NCBI GenBank assembly: GCA_016207695.1
Contig: JACQPC010000048.1
Span: 1-7,399 of the forward strand
Source: Candidatus Doudnabacteria bacterium
GTDB taxonomy: Bacteria > Patescibacteriota > Doudnabacteria > UBA920 > O2-02-FULL-48-8
Length of the DNA: 7,399 nucleotides
Direction of reading: 5' to 3'
A program made the position numbers and the translations under genes. Shown piece after piece: positions 1 through 7,399 of this stretch (its first letter is position 1; every line of letters begins with the position of its first letter). Under the pieces are notes generated by a model that saw only the letters and a program-made list of their open reading frames with translations, was not told the origin of the DNA and made no database searches.

Positions 1-2988
1 AACAAAACCAAAACCCAGGATGTTTACTTGGGTGATTTTCCCCTACTTACTCCCCGTGGGACTTTTGTAATCAATGGTGTGGAGCGGGTAGTTGTCTCCC
101 AGCTGGTCAAGTCGCCGGGTGTTTTTTTTACTGGCGAGCCGGCGCGCGGCCGCAATTGGTACGGGGCCAAGATTATTCCCAATCGGGGAGCCTGGCTGGA
201 AGTTGAGACTGACATCAACGGCGTCATCTCCGTAAAGATTGACCGCAAGCGCCGAATTCCGGTGACCGCTTTGCTGCGCGTATTTAAGTTTGAATCAGAT
301 GAGGAGATTTTGGCAGCCTTTGCTGATATTGATACCAATCCGGATATGCGGTGTATCCAAAATACTTTGGATAAAGACCCATCCAAGACAATTGACGAAG
401 GGTTTAAAGAAGTTTATAAGCGCATCCGGCCCGGTGATTTGGCCACGGTGGATAATGCTAAATCGCTCATTGAAGCCATGTTTTTCCACGCGGACCGCTA
501 TGATTTATCGGAAGTCGGGCGCTATAAGCTTAACCAGCGCTTAAATATAGTTGGCCGGGAAGAAAAAATCCTTACCAAACAGGATTTGGTTGATATTATC
601 AGGGAAATTATCCGGCTGAACAATACGCAAGGGTTGTGGGATGATATTGACCATTTGGCCAACCGCCGGGTCAAAGCAGTGGGGGAATTGATTCAGGGCA
701 AATTCAGGGTTGGCCTGGCCCGCATGAGCCGGATTGCCAAAGATCGCATGAGCTTGGCGGATATCGAAACAGTCACTCCAGCCCAGCTCATCCACGTTCG
801 GCCGATTGTGGCAGTCATCCAAGAGTTTTTTTCTTCTTCCCAACTTTCGCAGTTCATGGATCAAACCAACCCGCTTGCCGAACTTGAGCACAAGCGGAGG
901 CTTTCGGCCATGGGCCCGGGAGGGCTGTCACGGGAGCGGGCCGGATTTGAGGTCCGCGACGTTCATCGCTCCCACTACGGCCGGCTTTGTCCGATTACCA
1001 CTCCGGAAGGCCCGAACATCGGCTTGGTGGCGCATCTGGCCAGTTATGCCGTCATCAACGAATTTGGTTTTATCGAAACTCCCTACCGAAAAGTTGTTGC
1101 TGACGAATCCGGACGCAAGCGAGTGACTAATGACATAGAATATTTGGATGCCTATGAAGATGAGCATGCCGTGATTGCCCAGGCCAATGTTTTGGTGGAC
1201 GAAAAAGGTTATTTTGTGGAAGATCGGACATCAGTCAGAGTGCGCGCCGAGCCTTCCATCGCGGCAACTGCCGAAATTGATTACGTGGAAGTTTCACCCA
1301 AGCAAATTATTTCTGTCACCACTTCGCTGATTCCATTTCTTGAGCATGATGACGCCAACCGCGCTTTGATGGGTTCGAACATGCAGCGGCAGGCGGTATC
1401 CTGCATCAAACCGGACGCCCCGGTTGTCGGCACTGGGGTCGAGCGCAAAGCAGCTTATGATTCCGGGCAAGTGCTGATTGCGGAAAATGACGGGGTCATT
1501 TTGTCGGTGATTGGCGAAAAAATCGTTGTTTTGGAAAAAACTGGAAAGAAGCGAGAATATTTATTGCAAAAATTCCTGCGGTCCAATACTTCCACTTCCA
1601 TTAACCAGCACCCGATTGTCAGCAAGGGGCAGTCGGTAAAGGCGGGCGAACCCATTGCTGACGGCGCGGCGATTGATCAGGGCGAGCTGGCCTTGGGCCA
1701 GAATATGCTGGTGGCTTTTATGTCCTGGGAGGGCGGCAATTATGAAGATGCGATATTAATTTCCTCCCGGGTGGTGGAACAGGACCGTTATTCTTCCATC
1801 CACATTGAGGATTTTAAGGTTGACGTGCGGGATACGAAATTAGGTCCGGAGATTATTACTCGTGATATCCCCAATGTCGGAGAGGAAAAGCTTAAAGATC
1901 TGGACGAGAATGGCATTGTCCGCATCGGGGCGCAAGTGAAGGCTGGGGATATTTTGGTAGGTAAAATTACCCCTAAGGGAGAGACTGACCTGACGGCAGA
2001 AGAAAAACTTTTGCGTGTGATTTTTGGCGAAAAATCCAGGGATGTCAAAGACACTTCTTTAACCCTGCCTCATGGTGAATACGGCAAAGTCGTCCATATT
2101 CGGGAGTTTTCCCGCGAGCAGGGCGATAAATTGCCTTCTGGAGTAATTAAATCTATTCAGGTTTCAGTGGCGGTGCTGCGCAAGATTCAGGTCGGAGACA
2201 AAATGGCCGGCCGCCACGGCAACAAGGGGGTTATCTCCCAAGTGATTCCGGTTGAAAATATGCCATTTGCATCTGACGGCACTTCGGTGGATATTATTTT
2301 GAATCCCTTGGGCGTGGCCTCACGCATGAACATTGGCCAGATTTTAGAAACACATTTAGGCTTGGCTGCCAAGAAGCTGGGATACAAGGTTGCCTCGCCG
2401 GCCTTGGATGGAGTGCAGGAAGAAGTTATCAAACAGGAGCTTAAGCAGGCAGGCTATCCCGAAGACGGCAAAGTTGTTTTGTATGACGGCAAGACCGGCG
2501 AACCTTTTTCCGAAAGAGTGACGGTAGGAGTTATTTATATGTTGAAACTGCATCATCTGGTGGATGATAAGATGCATGCCCGATCCACCGGCCCTTATTC
2601 ATTGATTACCCAGCAGCCATTGGGGGGCAAGGCGCAGTTTGGGGGGCAAAGATTTGGGGAAATGGAAGTTTGGGCTTTGGAAGGCTATGGAGCCGCCCAT
2701 ACCCTGCAGGAAATGTTGACGATTAAATCTGATGACGTAGTGGGGCGGGCCAAAACTTATGAGTCGATTGTCAAGGGCGAGCCGATCAAAAAGCCCAATG
2801 TCCCGGAATCGTTTCGGGTGCTGGTCAAGGAACTGCAGTCTTTGTGCCTGAATGTCGAGCTGGTTGGCGAACGAAAATCCGAGGAAACGGCAGGCGAAGT
2901 TAGAGAGTTGGCGACCACCGATGAAAAGTTGCCGGAATTTTCCAGTATGGAGGATAGAGCCAATAAGAAAAGTAAAGTGAGAAAATAA
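1..2988 (+). CDS. rpoB: DNA-directed RNA polymerase subunit beta, 5' partial
   Basis: This is the beta subunit, which forms one pincer and half of the active-site cleft of RNA polymerase. The reading frame is open from base 1, so the gene starts outside the window. The TTG at 28 is an internal leucine codon in the conserved [15 protein letters not shown] stretch. By ungapped comparison with E. coli the first codon is near residue 115, so the full protein would be about 1,100 residues. Seen in order: RVVVSQL (85-105), the rifampicin-pocket region [15 protein letters not shown] (832-876), [18 protein letters not shown] (913-966), TPEGPNIGL (1000-1026), NYEDAILIS (1738-1764), [12 protein letters not shown] with its two active-site lysines (2194-2229), [10 protein letters not shown] (2563-2592) and the clamp segment ending SDDVVGR. 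The large enterobacterial beta insertions are absent; for example, the chain runs directly from the GEYGKV strand to [12 protein letters not shown] with a short linker. A charged tail of about 30 residues follows the usual C-terminus. One base separates it from rpoC. Confidence 0.98.
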   Translation, partial: NKTKTQDVYLGDFPLLTPRGTFVINGVERVVVSQLVKSPGVFFTGEPARGRNWYGAKIIPNRGAWLEVETDINGVISVKIDRKRRIPVTALLRVFKFESDEEILAAFADIDTNPDMRCIQNTLDKDPSKTIDEGFKEVYKRIRPGDLATVDNAKSLIEAMFFHADRYDLSEVGRYKLNQRLNIVGREEKILTKQDLVDIIREIIRLNNTQGLWDDIDHLANRRVKAVGELIQGKFRVGLARMSRIAKDRMSLADIETVTPAQLIHVRPIVAVIQEFFSSSQLSQFMDQTNPLAELEHKRRLSAMGPGGLSRERAGFEVRDVHRSHYGRLCPITTPEGPNIGLVAHLASYAVINEFGFIETPYRKVVADESGRKRVTNDIEYLDAYEDEHAVIAQANVLVDEKGYFVEDRTSVRVRAEPSIAATAEIDYVEVSPKQIISVTTSLIPFLEHDDANRALMGSNMQRQAVSCIKPDAPVVGTGVERKAAYDSGQVLIAENDGVILSVIGEKIVVLEKTGKKREYLLQKFLRSNTSTSINQHPIVSKGQSVKAGEPIADGAAIDQGELALGQNMLVAFMSWEGGNYEDAILISSRVVEQDRYSSIHIEDFKVDVRDTKLGPEIITRDIPNVGEEKLKDLDENGIVRIGAQVKAGDILVGKITPKGETDLTAEEKLLRVIFGEKSRDVKDTSLTLPHGEYGKVVHIREFSREQGDKLPSGVIKSIQVSVAVLRKIQVGDKMAGRHGNKGVISQVIPVENMPFASDGTSVDIILNPLGVASRMNIGQILETHLGLAAKKLGYKVASPALDGVQEEVIKQELKQAGYPEDGKVVLYDGKTGEPFSERVTVGVIYMLKLHHLVDDKMHARSTGPYSLITQQPLGGKAQFGGQRFGEMEVWALEGYGAAHTLQEMLTIKSDDVVGRAKTYESIVKGEPIKKPNVPESFRVLVKELQSLCLNVELVGERKSEETAGEVRELATTDEKLPEFSSMEDRANKKSKVRK

Positions 2989-2989
2989 T

Positions 2990-5900
2990 ATGGTGACCCA
3001 GACAGAAGAATTTAAGGCAGTTAGGCTCAAGCTTGCCTCATCGCAGGATATTCTGAACTGGTCTTACGGGGAAGTAACCAAGCCTGAAACCATTAATTAC
3101 CGCACACAGCGCCCGGAAAAAGACGGTCTTTTTGATGAGAAAATTTTCGGCCCGATTAAGGATTGGGAATGCTACTGCGGCAAATACAAGCGAATTCGCT
3201 ACAAGGGCATTATTTGCGACAAGTGCGGTGTGGAAGTGACCCGAGCTTCCGTTCGGCGGGAGCGGATGGGGCATATTAAGCTGGCTGCTCCGGTTGCGCA
3301 TATTTGGTTTTTGCGAGGGGTGCCATCGCGTTTGGGATTGGTGCTAGACTTGTCCGTGCAGGAGTTGGAGAAGGTCGTGTATTTTGCCGCCTACATTATT
3401 GTCAGCGTTGATGAAGAGGCCCGCAGCTCCACACTCGAGCAGATTGAAAAAGAGTTTAAAAGCAAGAAAAAAGAAATTGAAGGCCGCTACGAAGTTCTGG
3501 TAAATCAGGCTAAGGTCCGCGCTAAGGGGAATGAGGGAGACGCGGAAACTTTGCGCTTGCGCGAAATGGCCGCGAAAGAAAGCGAGCACTTGGAATCAAT
3601 CCGTGATTTAGCCAGGTCCGAGCTGAAAAGCATTAAAAAATATCAGATTATTTCCGAGCTGGAATACCGCGACTTGTCGCTTAAATATGGGCCAGTGTTT
3701 ACTGCCGGCATCGGGGCTTCCGCCATTGCCCAGCTGGTTTCGGAAATTGATTTGGAGCAAAAGTTTAAGGAGCTGCAGCAGGAGATGGCGGAGGCGGAAG
3801 GAGTGAATAAAAGAAAAATTACCAGGCGGCTAAAGCTGTTTAAGTCCATGATTCGCTCGGGGATCCGCCCGGAATGGATGATTATCCAAAACCTGCCGGT
3901 CATTCCGCCGGATCTTAGGCCCATGGTCCAGCTGGACGGCGGCCGGTTTGCCGCGTCTGACTTAAATGACCTCTACCGGAGGGTTATTAATCGCAATAAC
4001 CGCTTAAAGAAACTTTTGGAAATCGGGGCGCCGGAAGTCATTACTCGAAATGAAAAACGGATGCTGCAGGAAGCCGTGGACGCCTTGATTGACAATTCTA
4101 TCCGGCATGGCAAAGAAGTCACCGCCTCGACTGGCCAAAAGCGGAAATTGCGGTCCTTAGCTGATATGCTCAAGGGCAAGCAGGGCCGATTTCGTCAAAA
4201 TCTGCTGGGCAAGCGGGTTGATTATTCCGGCCGCAGCGTGATTGTCGGCGGCCCCAACTTAAAGCTGCATCAGTGCGGACTGCCCAAAAGAATGGCTTTG
4301 GAGTTATTTAAGCCGTTTGTGATTTCGAAACTCATTACCCGTGAATATGCCCACAATGTCCGCAGTGCCAACCGGCTGATCGAGCAGGGTGTTACCGTGG
4401 TTTACGATATTTTAGAAGAGGTCACCAAGGATCACTATGTGCTGCTTAACCGAGCCCCTACCCTGCATCGTTTGGGTTTCCAGGCTTTTTTGCCGGTTTT
4501 GATTGAGGGCAAAGCTATCCAGATCCACCCTTTGGTTTGTCCGGCTTTTAACGCCGACTTTGACGGCGACCAGATGGCGGTGCACGTTTCCTTAACTGCG
4601 GCGGCGCAGGAAGAAGCCCGCAATATCATGTTATCAAGCAATAATTTGCTCAAACCCGCAAGTGGTGAGCCGATTATGGGTCCTAACCAGGATATGGTGT
4701 TGGGCTGTTATTGGCTGACCCGGATTCACCCTAAGGAAAAAGGCGAAGGCAAGGCTTTTGGAAGCGCCGAGGAAGCAATTTTGGCTTACCGGTCAGGCAT
4801 TCTCTCCCTTAAAGCTAAGGTTAAAATTAGGCTGGGCGAAGGCTGGGGGAATAAGGGGTTGATAGAAACGTGCGTTGGGCGAGTTTTGTTCAATGAAGTT
4901 TTGCCAACTGAAATGCGGTTTGTCAATGATGTGATGGATAAAAAGCGGCTGCAGCAGGCGGTTGCGGTTTGTTACCGCGATCACGGCATTGAACGCACAG
5001 CCAGCCTTTTGGACGATATTAAAAGAATCGGGTTTTATTATGTCACCAAGTCCGGGATCTCTTGGGGCATGGAGGATTTGCGAGTGCCTAGAATCAAAGC
5101 AGAGCTTTTGAAGAAAGCGGATGAAGAAGTGCTGAAAACTTTTGAACAATATCAGCAAGGCTTGCTGACTGCGCATGAGCGCTACAATCGCGTGATTGAA
5201 ATCTGGGCCGAGGTCAGGGACAAAATTACTGAAGCCATCACAACGACCTTGGATGAATACGGCACAGTTTACCAAATGGTCAATTCTGGCGCGAGGGGAT
5301 CAGTTTCCCAGATTGCCCAAATGGCCGGAATGAAGGGGCTGGTGACCAACCCGGCTGGCGATGTGATCGAGCTGCCGGCCCGCGATTCTTTTAAAGAAGG
5401 CTTGAATATTTTGGAATACTTTATTTCCACTCATGGCTCAAGAAAAGGCATGACCGATACGGCGCTTCGGACCGCTGACGCCGGATACTTGACCAGAAGA
5501 TTAGTGGATGTCGCGCAGGACATTGTAGTCAATGCCGACGACTGCGGAGTAAAGGAAGGCCGGCTCATCACCAGAGCTTCTTCCGAAGCTTTAGGCCGGC
5601 CTTTGGCTCGAAGGATTTTTGGCCGCAGCCTGGCCAAAGGCGTAAATGACGCAAAAGGCGAGGTAGTTGCCAAGGCCGGCGAGTTTATCGATGATAAATT
5701 GGCGGAAAAAATTGATAAGTCAGGAGCTTCCGAAGTGGAAGTGCGCACCGTGCTGCGCTGCGTTTTGACTCGCGGCGTGTGCGCGGCTTGCTATGGTTAT
5801 GATTTGGGCTTTAATCGGCCGGTGGAATTGGGCGCGGCGGTGGGAATTGTGGCAGCCCAGGCCATTGGCGAGCCAGGGACGCAGTTGACCATGAGAACTT

Positions 5901-6841
5901 TCCACACAGGCGGGGTGGCGGGACTGGATATTACGCAAGGACTTCCCAGGGTGGAAGAGCTGTTGGAAGCCAGAGAGCCAAAAGGACAAGCCGCAATTTC
6001 AGAAATTGACGGCTTCGTGGCATCAGTCAAAAGCAGCAACAAGGAGCTGGTGCTGCGAGTCGAGGCTAAGGACTTGGCCAAAGATGAATACCTTTTGCCA
6101 GAAGCCCAAAATCTCCAGCTTAAGGAAGGTGAGACAGTCAACCAGGGGGATCCGCTTTTCATGGATGCCAAGGGAGATGCTGTGCGCGCCAAGAACGCCG
6201 GCATTGTGAGAATTGAGAAAAACAAGCTGACAGTAATCAGGGAAGCGGAAAATTTTAAGGAATACACGGTGCCAGCAGGCTTAGGTGCGGTGGTGAAGGA
6301 AGGCGATCTGGTAGTTTTGGGGCAACCATTGACTGAAGGAAACCTGAACCTCAATCAGCTGTTTGCGCTCAAGGGTATTGGAGCCTGCCAGGATTATTTG
6401 ATTTCAGAAGTGCAGGAGATTTATGCTTCCCAGGGGCAGAATGTCAATGAGAAGCATATTGAGATTATCGTCCGGCAAATGTTTTCCAAAGTCCGGATCA
6501 CGGAATCTGGCTCAACAGAACTTTTGATTGGTGACATAGTTGATAAATCGAGGCTGGCCATGGCCAACAAAGCCTTGCCGCCCAACGCCAGACTGGCAGC
6601 CGCCGAACAACTACTTATGGGAATCACCAAATCATCCTTGAACACCGAGTCATTCTTGGCTGCTGCTTCTTTCCAAGAGACCACCCGGGTGCTTATTGAA
6701 GCGGCTGTTTCTGCCAAGACTGATTATTTGCGCGGGCTTAAGGAAAACGTCATTATCGGCAAGCTCATTCCAGCTGGAACTGGGTATCGTCCGGAGGCCC
6801 TGGGAGAAAAGGAGGCGGATGAGGTGGCTGACAATGCCTGA
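2990..6841 (+). CDS. rpoC: DNA-directed RNA polymerase subunit beta-prime
   Basis: This is the complete 1,283-residue beta-prime subunit, which carries the catalytic magnesium site. The N-terminal zinc site has all four cysteines (C61, C63, C76, C79). A charged helical insert occupies about residues 141-217 in the clamp. The sigma-binding clamp helices begin near S323 ([17 protein letters not shown]). The catalytic NADFDGD motif is at 4550-4570, giving D523, D525 and D527. The secondary-channel rim helices are near 700-740, and the bridge helix runs about 799-838 ([26 protein letters not shown]). The second zinc site is complete (C852, C924, C931, C934). The trigger loop holds [10 protein letters not shown] with M968, R969 and H972, and continues straight into [12 protein letters not shown], so the gammaproteobacterial SI3 insertion is absent. 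The C-terminus has the usual [10 protein letters not shown] and [17 protein letters not shown] blocks. The start is the ATG one base after the rpoB stop. Only a weak AGTGAG precedes it, so translation is probably coupled to rpoB. It ends TGA-AAA-TAA, a tandem stop. Confidence 0.98.
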   Translation: MVTQTEEFKAVRLKLASSQDILNWSYGEVTKPETINYRTQRPEKDGLFDEKIFGPIKDWECYCGKYKRIRYKGIICDKCGVEVTRASVRRERMGHIKLAAPVAHIWFLRGVPSRLGLVLDLSVQELEKVVYFAAYIIVSVDEEARSSTLEQIEKEFKSKKKEIEGRYEVLVNQAKVRAKGNEGDAETLRLREMAAKESEHLESIRDLARSELKSIKKYQIISELEYRDLSLKYGPVFTAGIGASAIAQLVSEIDLEQKFKELQQEMAEAEGVNKRKITRRLKLFKSMIRSGIRPEWMIIQNLPVIPPDLRPMVQLDGGRFAASDLNDLYRRVINRNNRLKKLLEIGAPEVITRNEKRMLQEAVDALIDNSIRHGKEVTASTGQKRKLRSLADMLKGKQGRFRQNLLGKRVDYSGRSVIVGGPNLKLHQCGLPKRMALELFKPFVISKLITREYAHNVRSANRLIEQGVTVVYDILEEVTKDHYVLLNRAPTLHRLGFQAFLPVLIEGKAIQIHPLVCPAFNADFDGDQMAVHVSLTAAAQEEARNIMLSSNNLLKPASGEPIMGPNQDMVLGCYWLTRIHPKEKGEGKAFGSAEEAILAYRSGILSLKAKVKIRLGEGWGNKGLIETCVGRVLFNEVLPTEMRFVNDVMDKKRLQQAVAVCYRDHGIERTASLLDDIKRIGFYYVTKSGISWGMEDLRVPRIKAELLKKADEEVLKTFEQYQQGLLTAHERYNRVIEIWAEVRDKITEAITTTLDEYGTVYQMVNSGARGSVSQIAQMAGMKGLVTNPAGDVIELPARDSFKEGLNILEYFISTHGSRKGMTDTALRTADAGYLTRRLVDVAQDIVVNADDCGVKEGRLITRASSEALGRPLARRIFGRSLAKGVNDAKGEVVAKAGEFIDDKLAEKIDKSGASEVEVRTVLRCVLTRGVCAACYGYDLGFNRPVELGAAVGIVAAQAIGEPGTQLTMRTFHTGGVAGLDITQGLPRVEELLEAREPKGQAAISEIDGFVASVKSSNKELVLRVEAKDLAKDEYLLPEAQNLQLKEGETVNQGDPLFMDAKGDAVRAKNAGIVRIEKNKLTVIREAENFKEYTVPAGLGAVVKEGDLVVLGQPLTEGNLNLNQLFALKGIGACQDYLISEVQEIYASQGQNVNEKHIEIIVRQMFSKVRITESGSTELLIGDIVDKSRLAMANKALPPNARLAAAEQLLMGITKSSLNTESFLAAASFQETTRVLIEAAVSAKTDYLRGLKENVIIGKLIPAGTGYRPEALGEKEADEVADNA

Positions 6842-6860
6842 AAATAATAGCCATGAATAG
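6807..6860 (+). other. Strong Shine-Dalgarno and mini-ORF bridging rpoC and the Gmad2 gene
   Basis: The rpoC 3' end contains AAAAGGAGG (6807-6815), the best ribosome-binding motif I see near any start in the window. It lies 37 nt before the Gmad2 ATG, which is too far for normal use. It is followed by ATG at 6819 and ATG at 6834 in one other frame, encoding a possible peptide [13 protein letters not shown] that ends with TAG at 6858-6860. That stop overlaps the first codons of the Gmad2 gene (ATG 6853), an arrangement suited to reinitiation or coupling. The motif also encodes the Glu-Lys-rich RpoC tail (EKEADE), so it may be a coincidence of codon use. The spacing to 6819 is short (3 nt) and to 6834 long (18 nt). 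Confidence 0.25.
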
Positions 6861-7272
6861 CTTTATTAAAATTATTATCCTGGTTATTTTAGTCTTGGCA
6901 ATCTTATATACTTTGCCCCAACCATCAAATCATGAAGAAGAGCCCTTTTTGGAAACTGATGTGCAGGTAGCAACTCCCAAACCTGGTGATCTGGTCAGCA
7001 GTCCCTTAGTGGTGGAAGGCAAGGCCCGGGGGACGTGGTTTTTTGAGGCCAATCTCCCAGTGACATTGAAGGACAGCAATGGCAAAATTTTGGCGCAAAA
7101 AGGTTTTATGGCCCAGGGCGAATGGATGACAGAAGATCACGTATCGTTTGAGGGAACCCTGGAGTTTGCCCAACCGGAAACCGAATACGGAGTGCTTTTG
7201 ATCGAAAAAGACAATCCTTCCGAGTTGTCCGAGTTCGACGCCTCCTTCGCCGTGCCAGTTAGATTTCGATAA
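6853..7272 (+). CDS. Membrane-anchored Gmad2 immunoglobulin-like domain protein
   Basis: This is a 139-residue protein with one hydrophobic segment at about residues 4-21 (IKIIILVILVLAILYTLP) and no lipobox cysteine. It is most likely a single N-terminal anchor with the rest outside the cell. A short acidic linker (HEEEPFLETD) leads into a domain at about residues 40-139 that I recognise as Gmad2, the Ig-like fold named from spore-germination proteins: PKPGDLVSSPLVVEGKARG, TWFFEANLPV, GEWMTEDHVSFEGTLEF, LLIEKDNPSELSEFD and the closing VPVRF. The molecular role of such stand-alone proteins is not established; binding at the cell surface is a guess, and spore germination is unlikely here. It starts 11 nt after rpoC and is probably co-transcribed. 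The ATG at 6853 is chosen because the frame is closed upstream by TGA at 6829 and no other ATG lies between. No Shine-Dalgarno sits at the normal distance; the nearest strong one is inside rpoC at 6807-6815. Confidence 0.9.
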   Translation: MNSFIKIIILVILVLAILYTLPQPSNHEEEPFLETDVQVATPKPGDLVSSPLVVEGKARGTWFFEANLPVTLKDSNGKILAQKGFMAQGEWMTEDHVSFEGTLEFAQPETEYGVLLIEKDNPSELSEFDASFAVPVRFR

Positions 7273-7274
7273 TT

Positions 7275-7283
7275 TGCTATAAT
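7275..7283 (+). promoter_or_regulatory. Extended -10 promoter for the downstream RNA
   Basis: TGC-TATAAT is a consensus extended -10 element: TG at 7275-7276 and TATAAT at 7278-7283. A start about 7 nt downstream falls at A7290, the first base of the terminal helix of the candidate RNA. No good -35 box is present at 16-18 nt spacing; the best resemblance is GTGCCA at 7252-7257 with an overlong 20 nt spacer. The TG extension could compensate for this, as in known extended -10 promoters. It lies 3 nt after the stop codon of the Gmad2 gene, so the RNA can be made independently of the rpoBC operon. Confidence 0.6.
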
Positions 7284-7289
7284 ATAAAC

Positions 7290-7399
7290 ACTGCCGTGAT
7301 CGGAATGGAAACAGCGCAAGCTTAACTACGGAGCTAAGGGCTTAAAGCCTTAAGGGTCTTTATGCGGATGTCCACACTCCCAACTCCGCAAGGCAGTTA
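7290..7399 (+). ncRNA. Candidate structured small RNA, possibly 6S-like, family unassigned
   Basis: About 108 nt follow the extended -10 box and no reading frame of note starts here. The first six bases ACTGCC (7290-7295) pair with GGCAGT (7392-7397), which suggests that the RNA is nearly complete at the window edge. The helix can continue inward with CGGA (7301-7304)/TCCG (7385-7388) and TGG (7306-7308)/CCA (7380-7382). An apical hairpin forms from AAGGGCT (7336-7342) and AGCCTT (7346-7351) with a 3 nt loop. A GCAA tetraloop is possible at 7316-7319 on a 3 bp stem. The long rod with a terminal helix, open middle and apical hairpin resembles 6S RNA in outline, but it is shorter than usual 6S and I see no decisive sequence match. 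SRP RNA is unlikely because its conserved GGAAGGAAGCAG-type apical motif is missing. The 3' end may lie just beyond the window. Pairings were found by eye. Confidence 0.5.

Noticed and set aside
28..30. TTG as a possible rpoB start codon
   Set aside because: The frame is open to base 1 and the codons before it (DVY) match the conserved RpoB block that continues through it, so it is an internal leucine.
4793..5275. 160-codon open frame on the minus strand opposite rpoC
   Set aside because: It is fully overlapped by intact RpoC sequence, with no ribosome-binding site or recognisable domain. The other antisense frames (for example 2599-3030 and 541-891) fail for the same reason.
5882..5960. SI3-type insertion in the beta-prime trigger loop
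   Set aside because: TFHTGG is followed within about 10 residues by [12 protein letters not shown], so nothing is inserted.
5797..6354. 185-codon open frame on the minus strand opposite rpoC
   Set aside because: It lies wholly inside a conserved rpoC segment. Its product is low-complexity, rich in Ser and Pro, and matches no family I know, as expected for a shadow of the coding strand.
7273..7289. Intrinsic terminator for the rpoBC-Gmad2 transcript
   Set aside because: The 17 bases hold an A/T-rich promoter element but no GC-rich hairpin followed by a T run. Termination may occur beyond the window or by another mechanism.
7290..7399. Bacterial SRP RNA, RNase P RNA, tmRNA or tRNA
   Set aside because: The SRP apical motif, the RNase P GAGGAAAGTCC-type block, the tmRNA ends and a tRNA cloverleaf with TTCGA arm are all missing.
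1..7399. CRISPR array, insertion sequence, prophage or defence genes
   Set aside because: No direct-repeat array, transposase frame or terminal inverted repeats were seen, and coding sequence of housekeeping genes fills nearly the whole window.

Overview
The window is part of a bacterial RNA polymerase operon read on the + strand. It holds the 3' nine-tenths of rpoB (beta subunit, cut by the left edge), all of rpoC (beta-prime), and a small gene for a membrane-anchored Gmad2-domain protein. After these comes an extended -10 promoter feeding a compact, apparently structured RNA that runs to the right edge. Nothing supports a gene on the minus strand.

The organism is probably a member of the Patescibacteria (Candidate Phyla Radiation). 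Three things point that way: the overall character of the RpoB and RpoC proteins, the beta-prime clamp insert with actinobacterial-like character, and the small N-terminally anchored Gmad2 protein, a type I associate with CPR genomes. This is inference from recalled families, not a search result. No beta or beta-prime insertions of the proteobacterial type are present. Both large genes are free of in-frame TGA across about 2,280 codons and TGA ends rpoC, so the standard bacterial code applies. The UGA=Gly code of Absconditabacteria and Gracilibacteria does not fit.

Layout: 1-2988 rpoB (5' partial); 1 nt spacer; 2990-6841 rpoC; 11 nt spacer; 6853-7272 Gmad2 protein; 7275-7283 promoter; about 7290-7399 candidate non-coding RNA. 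The three genes are packed tightly enough to be one transcript. RpoB and RpoC form the catalytic core of RNA polymerase. The Gmad2 protein has no evident link to transcription and probably acts at the outer face of the membrane. No intrinsic terminator is visible after it, and the RNA promoter begins within a few bases of its stop codon.

The core genes are ordinary and intact at every catalytic and zinc site I could check. The most interesting part is the last 110 bases. A near-perfect TGCTATAAT box lies 7 nt upstream of a sequence whose first and last six bases pair, enclosing about 108 nt with few coding features and several competing internal helices. I could not assign it firmly to a known RNA family; a divergent 6S-type RNA is one possibility.
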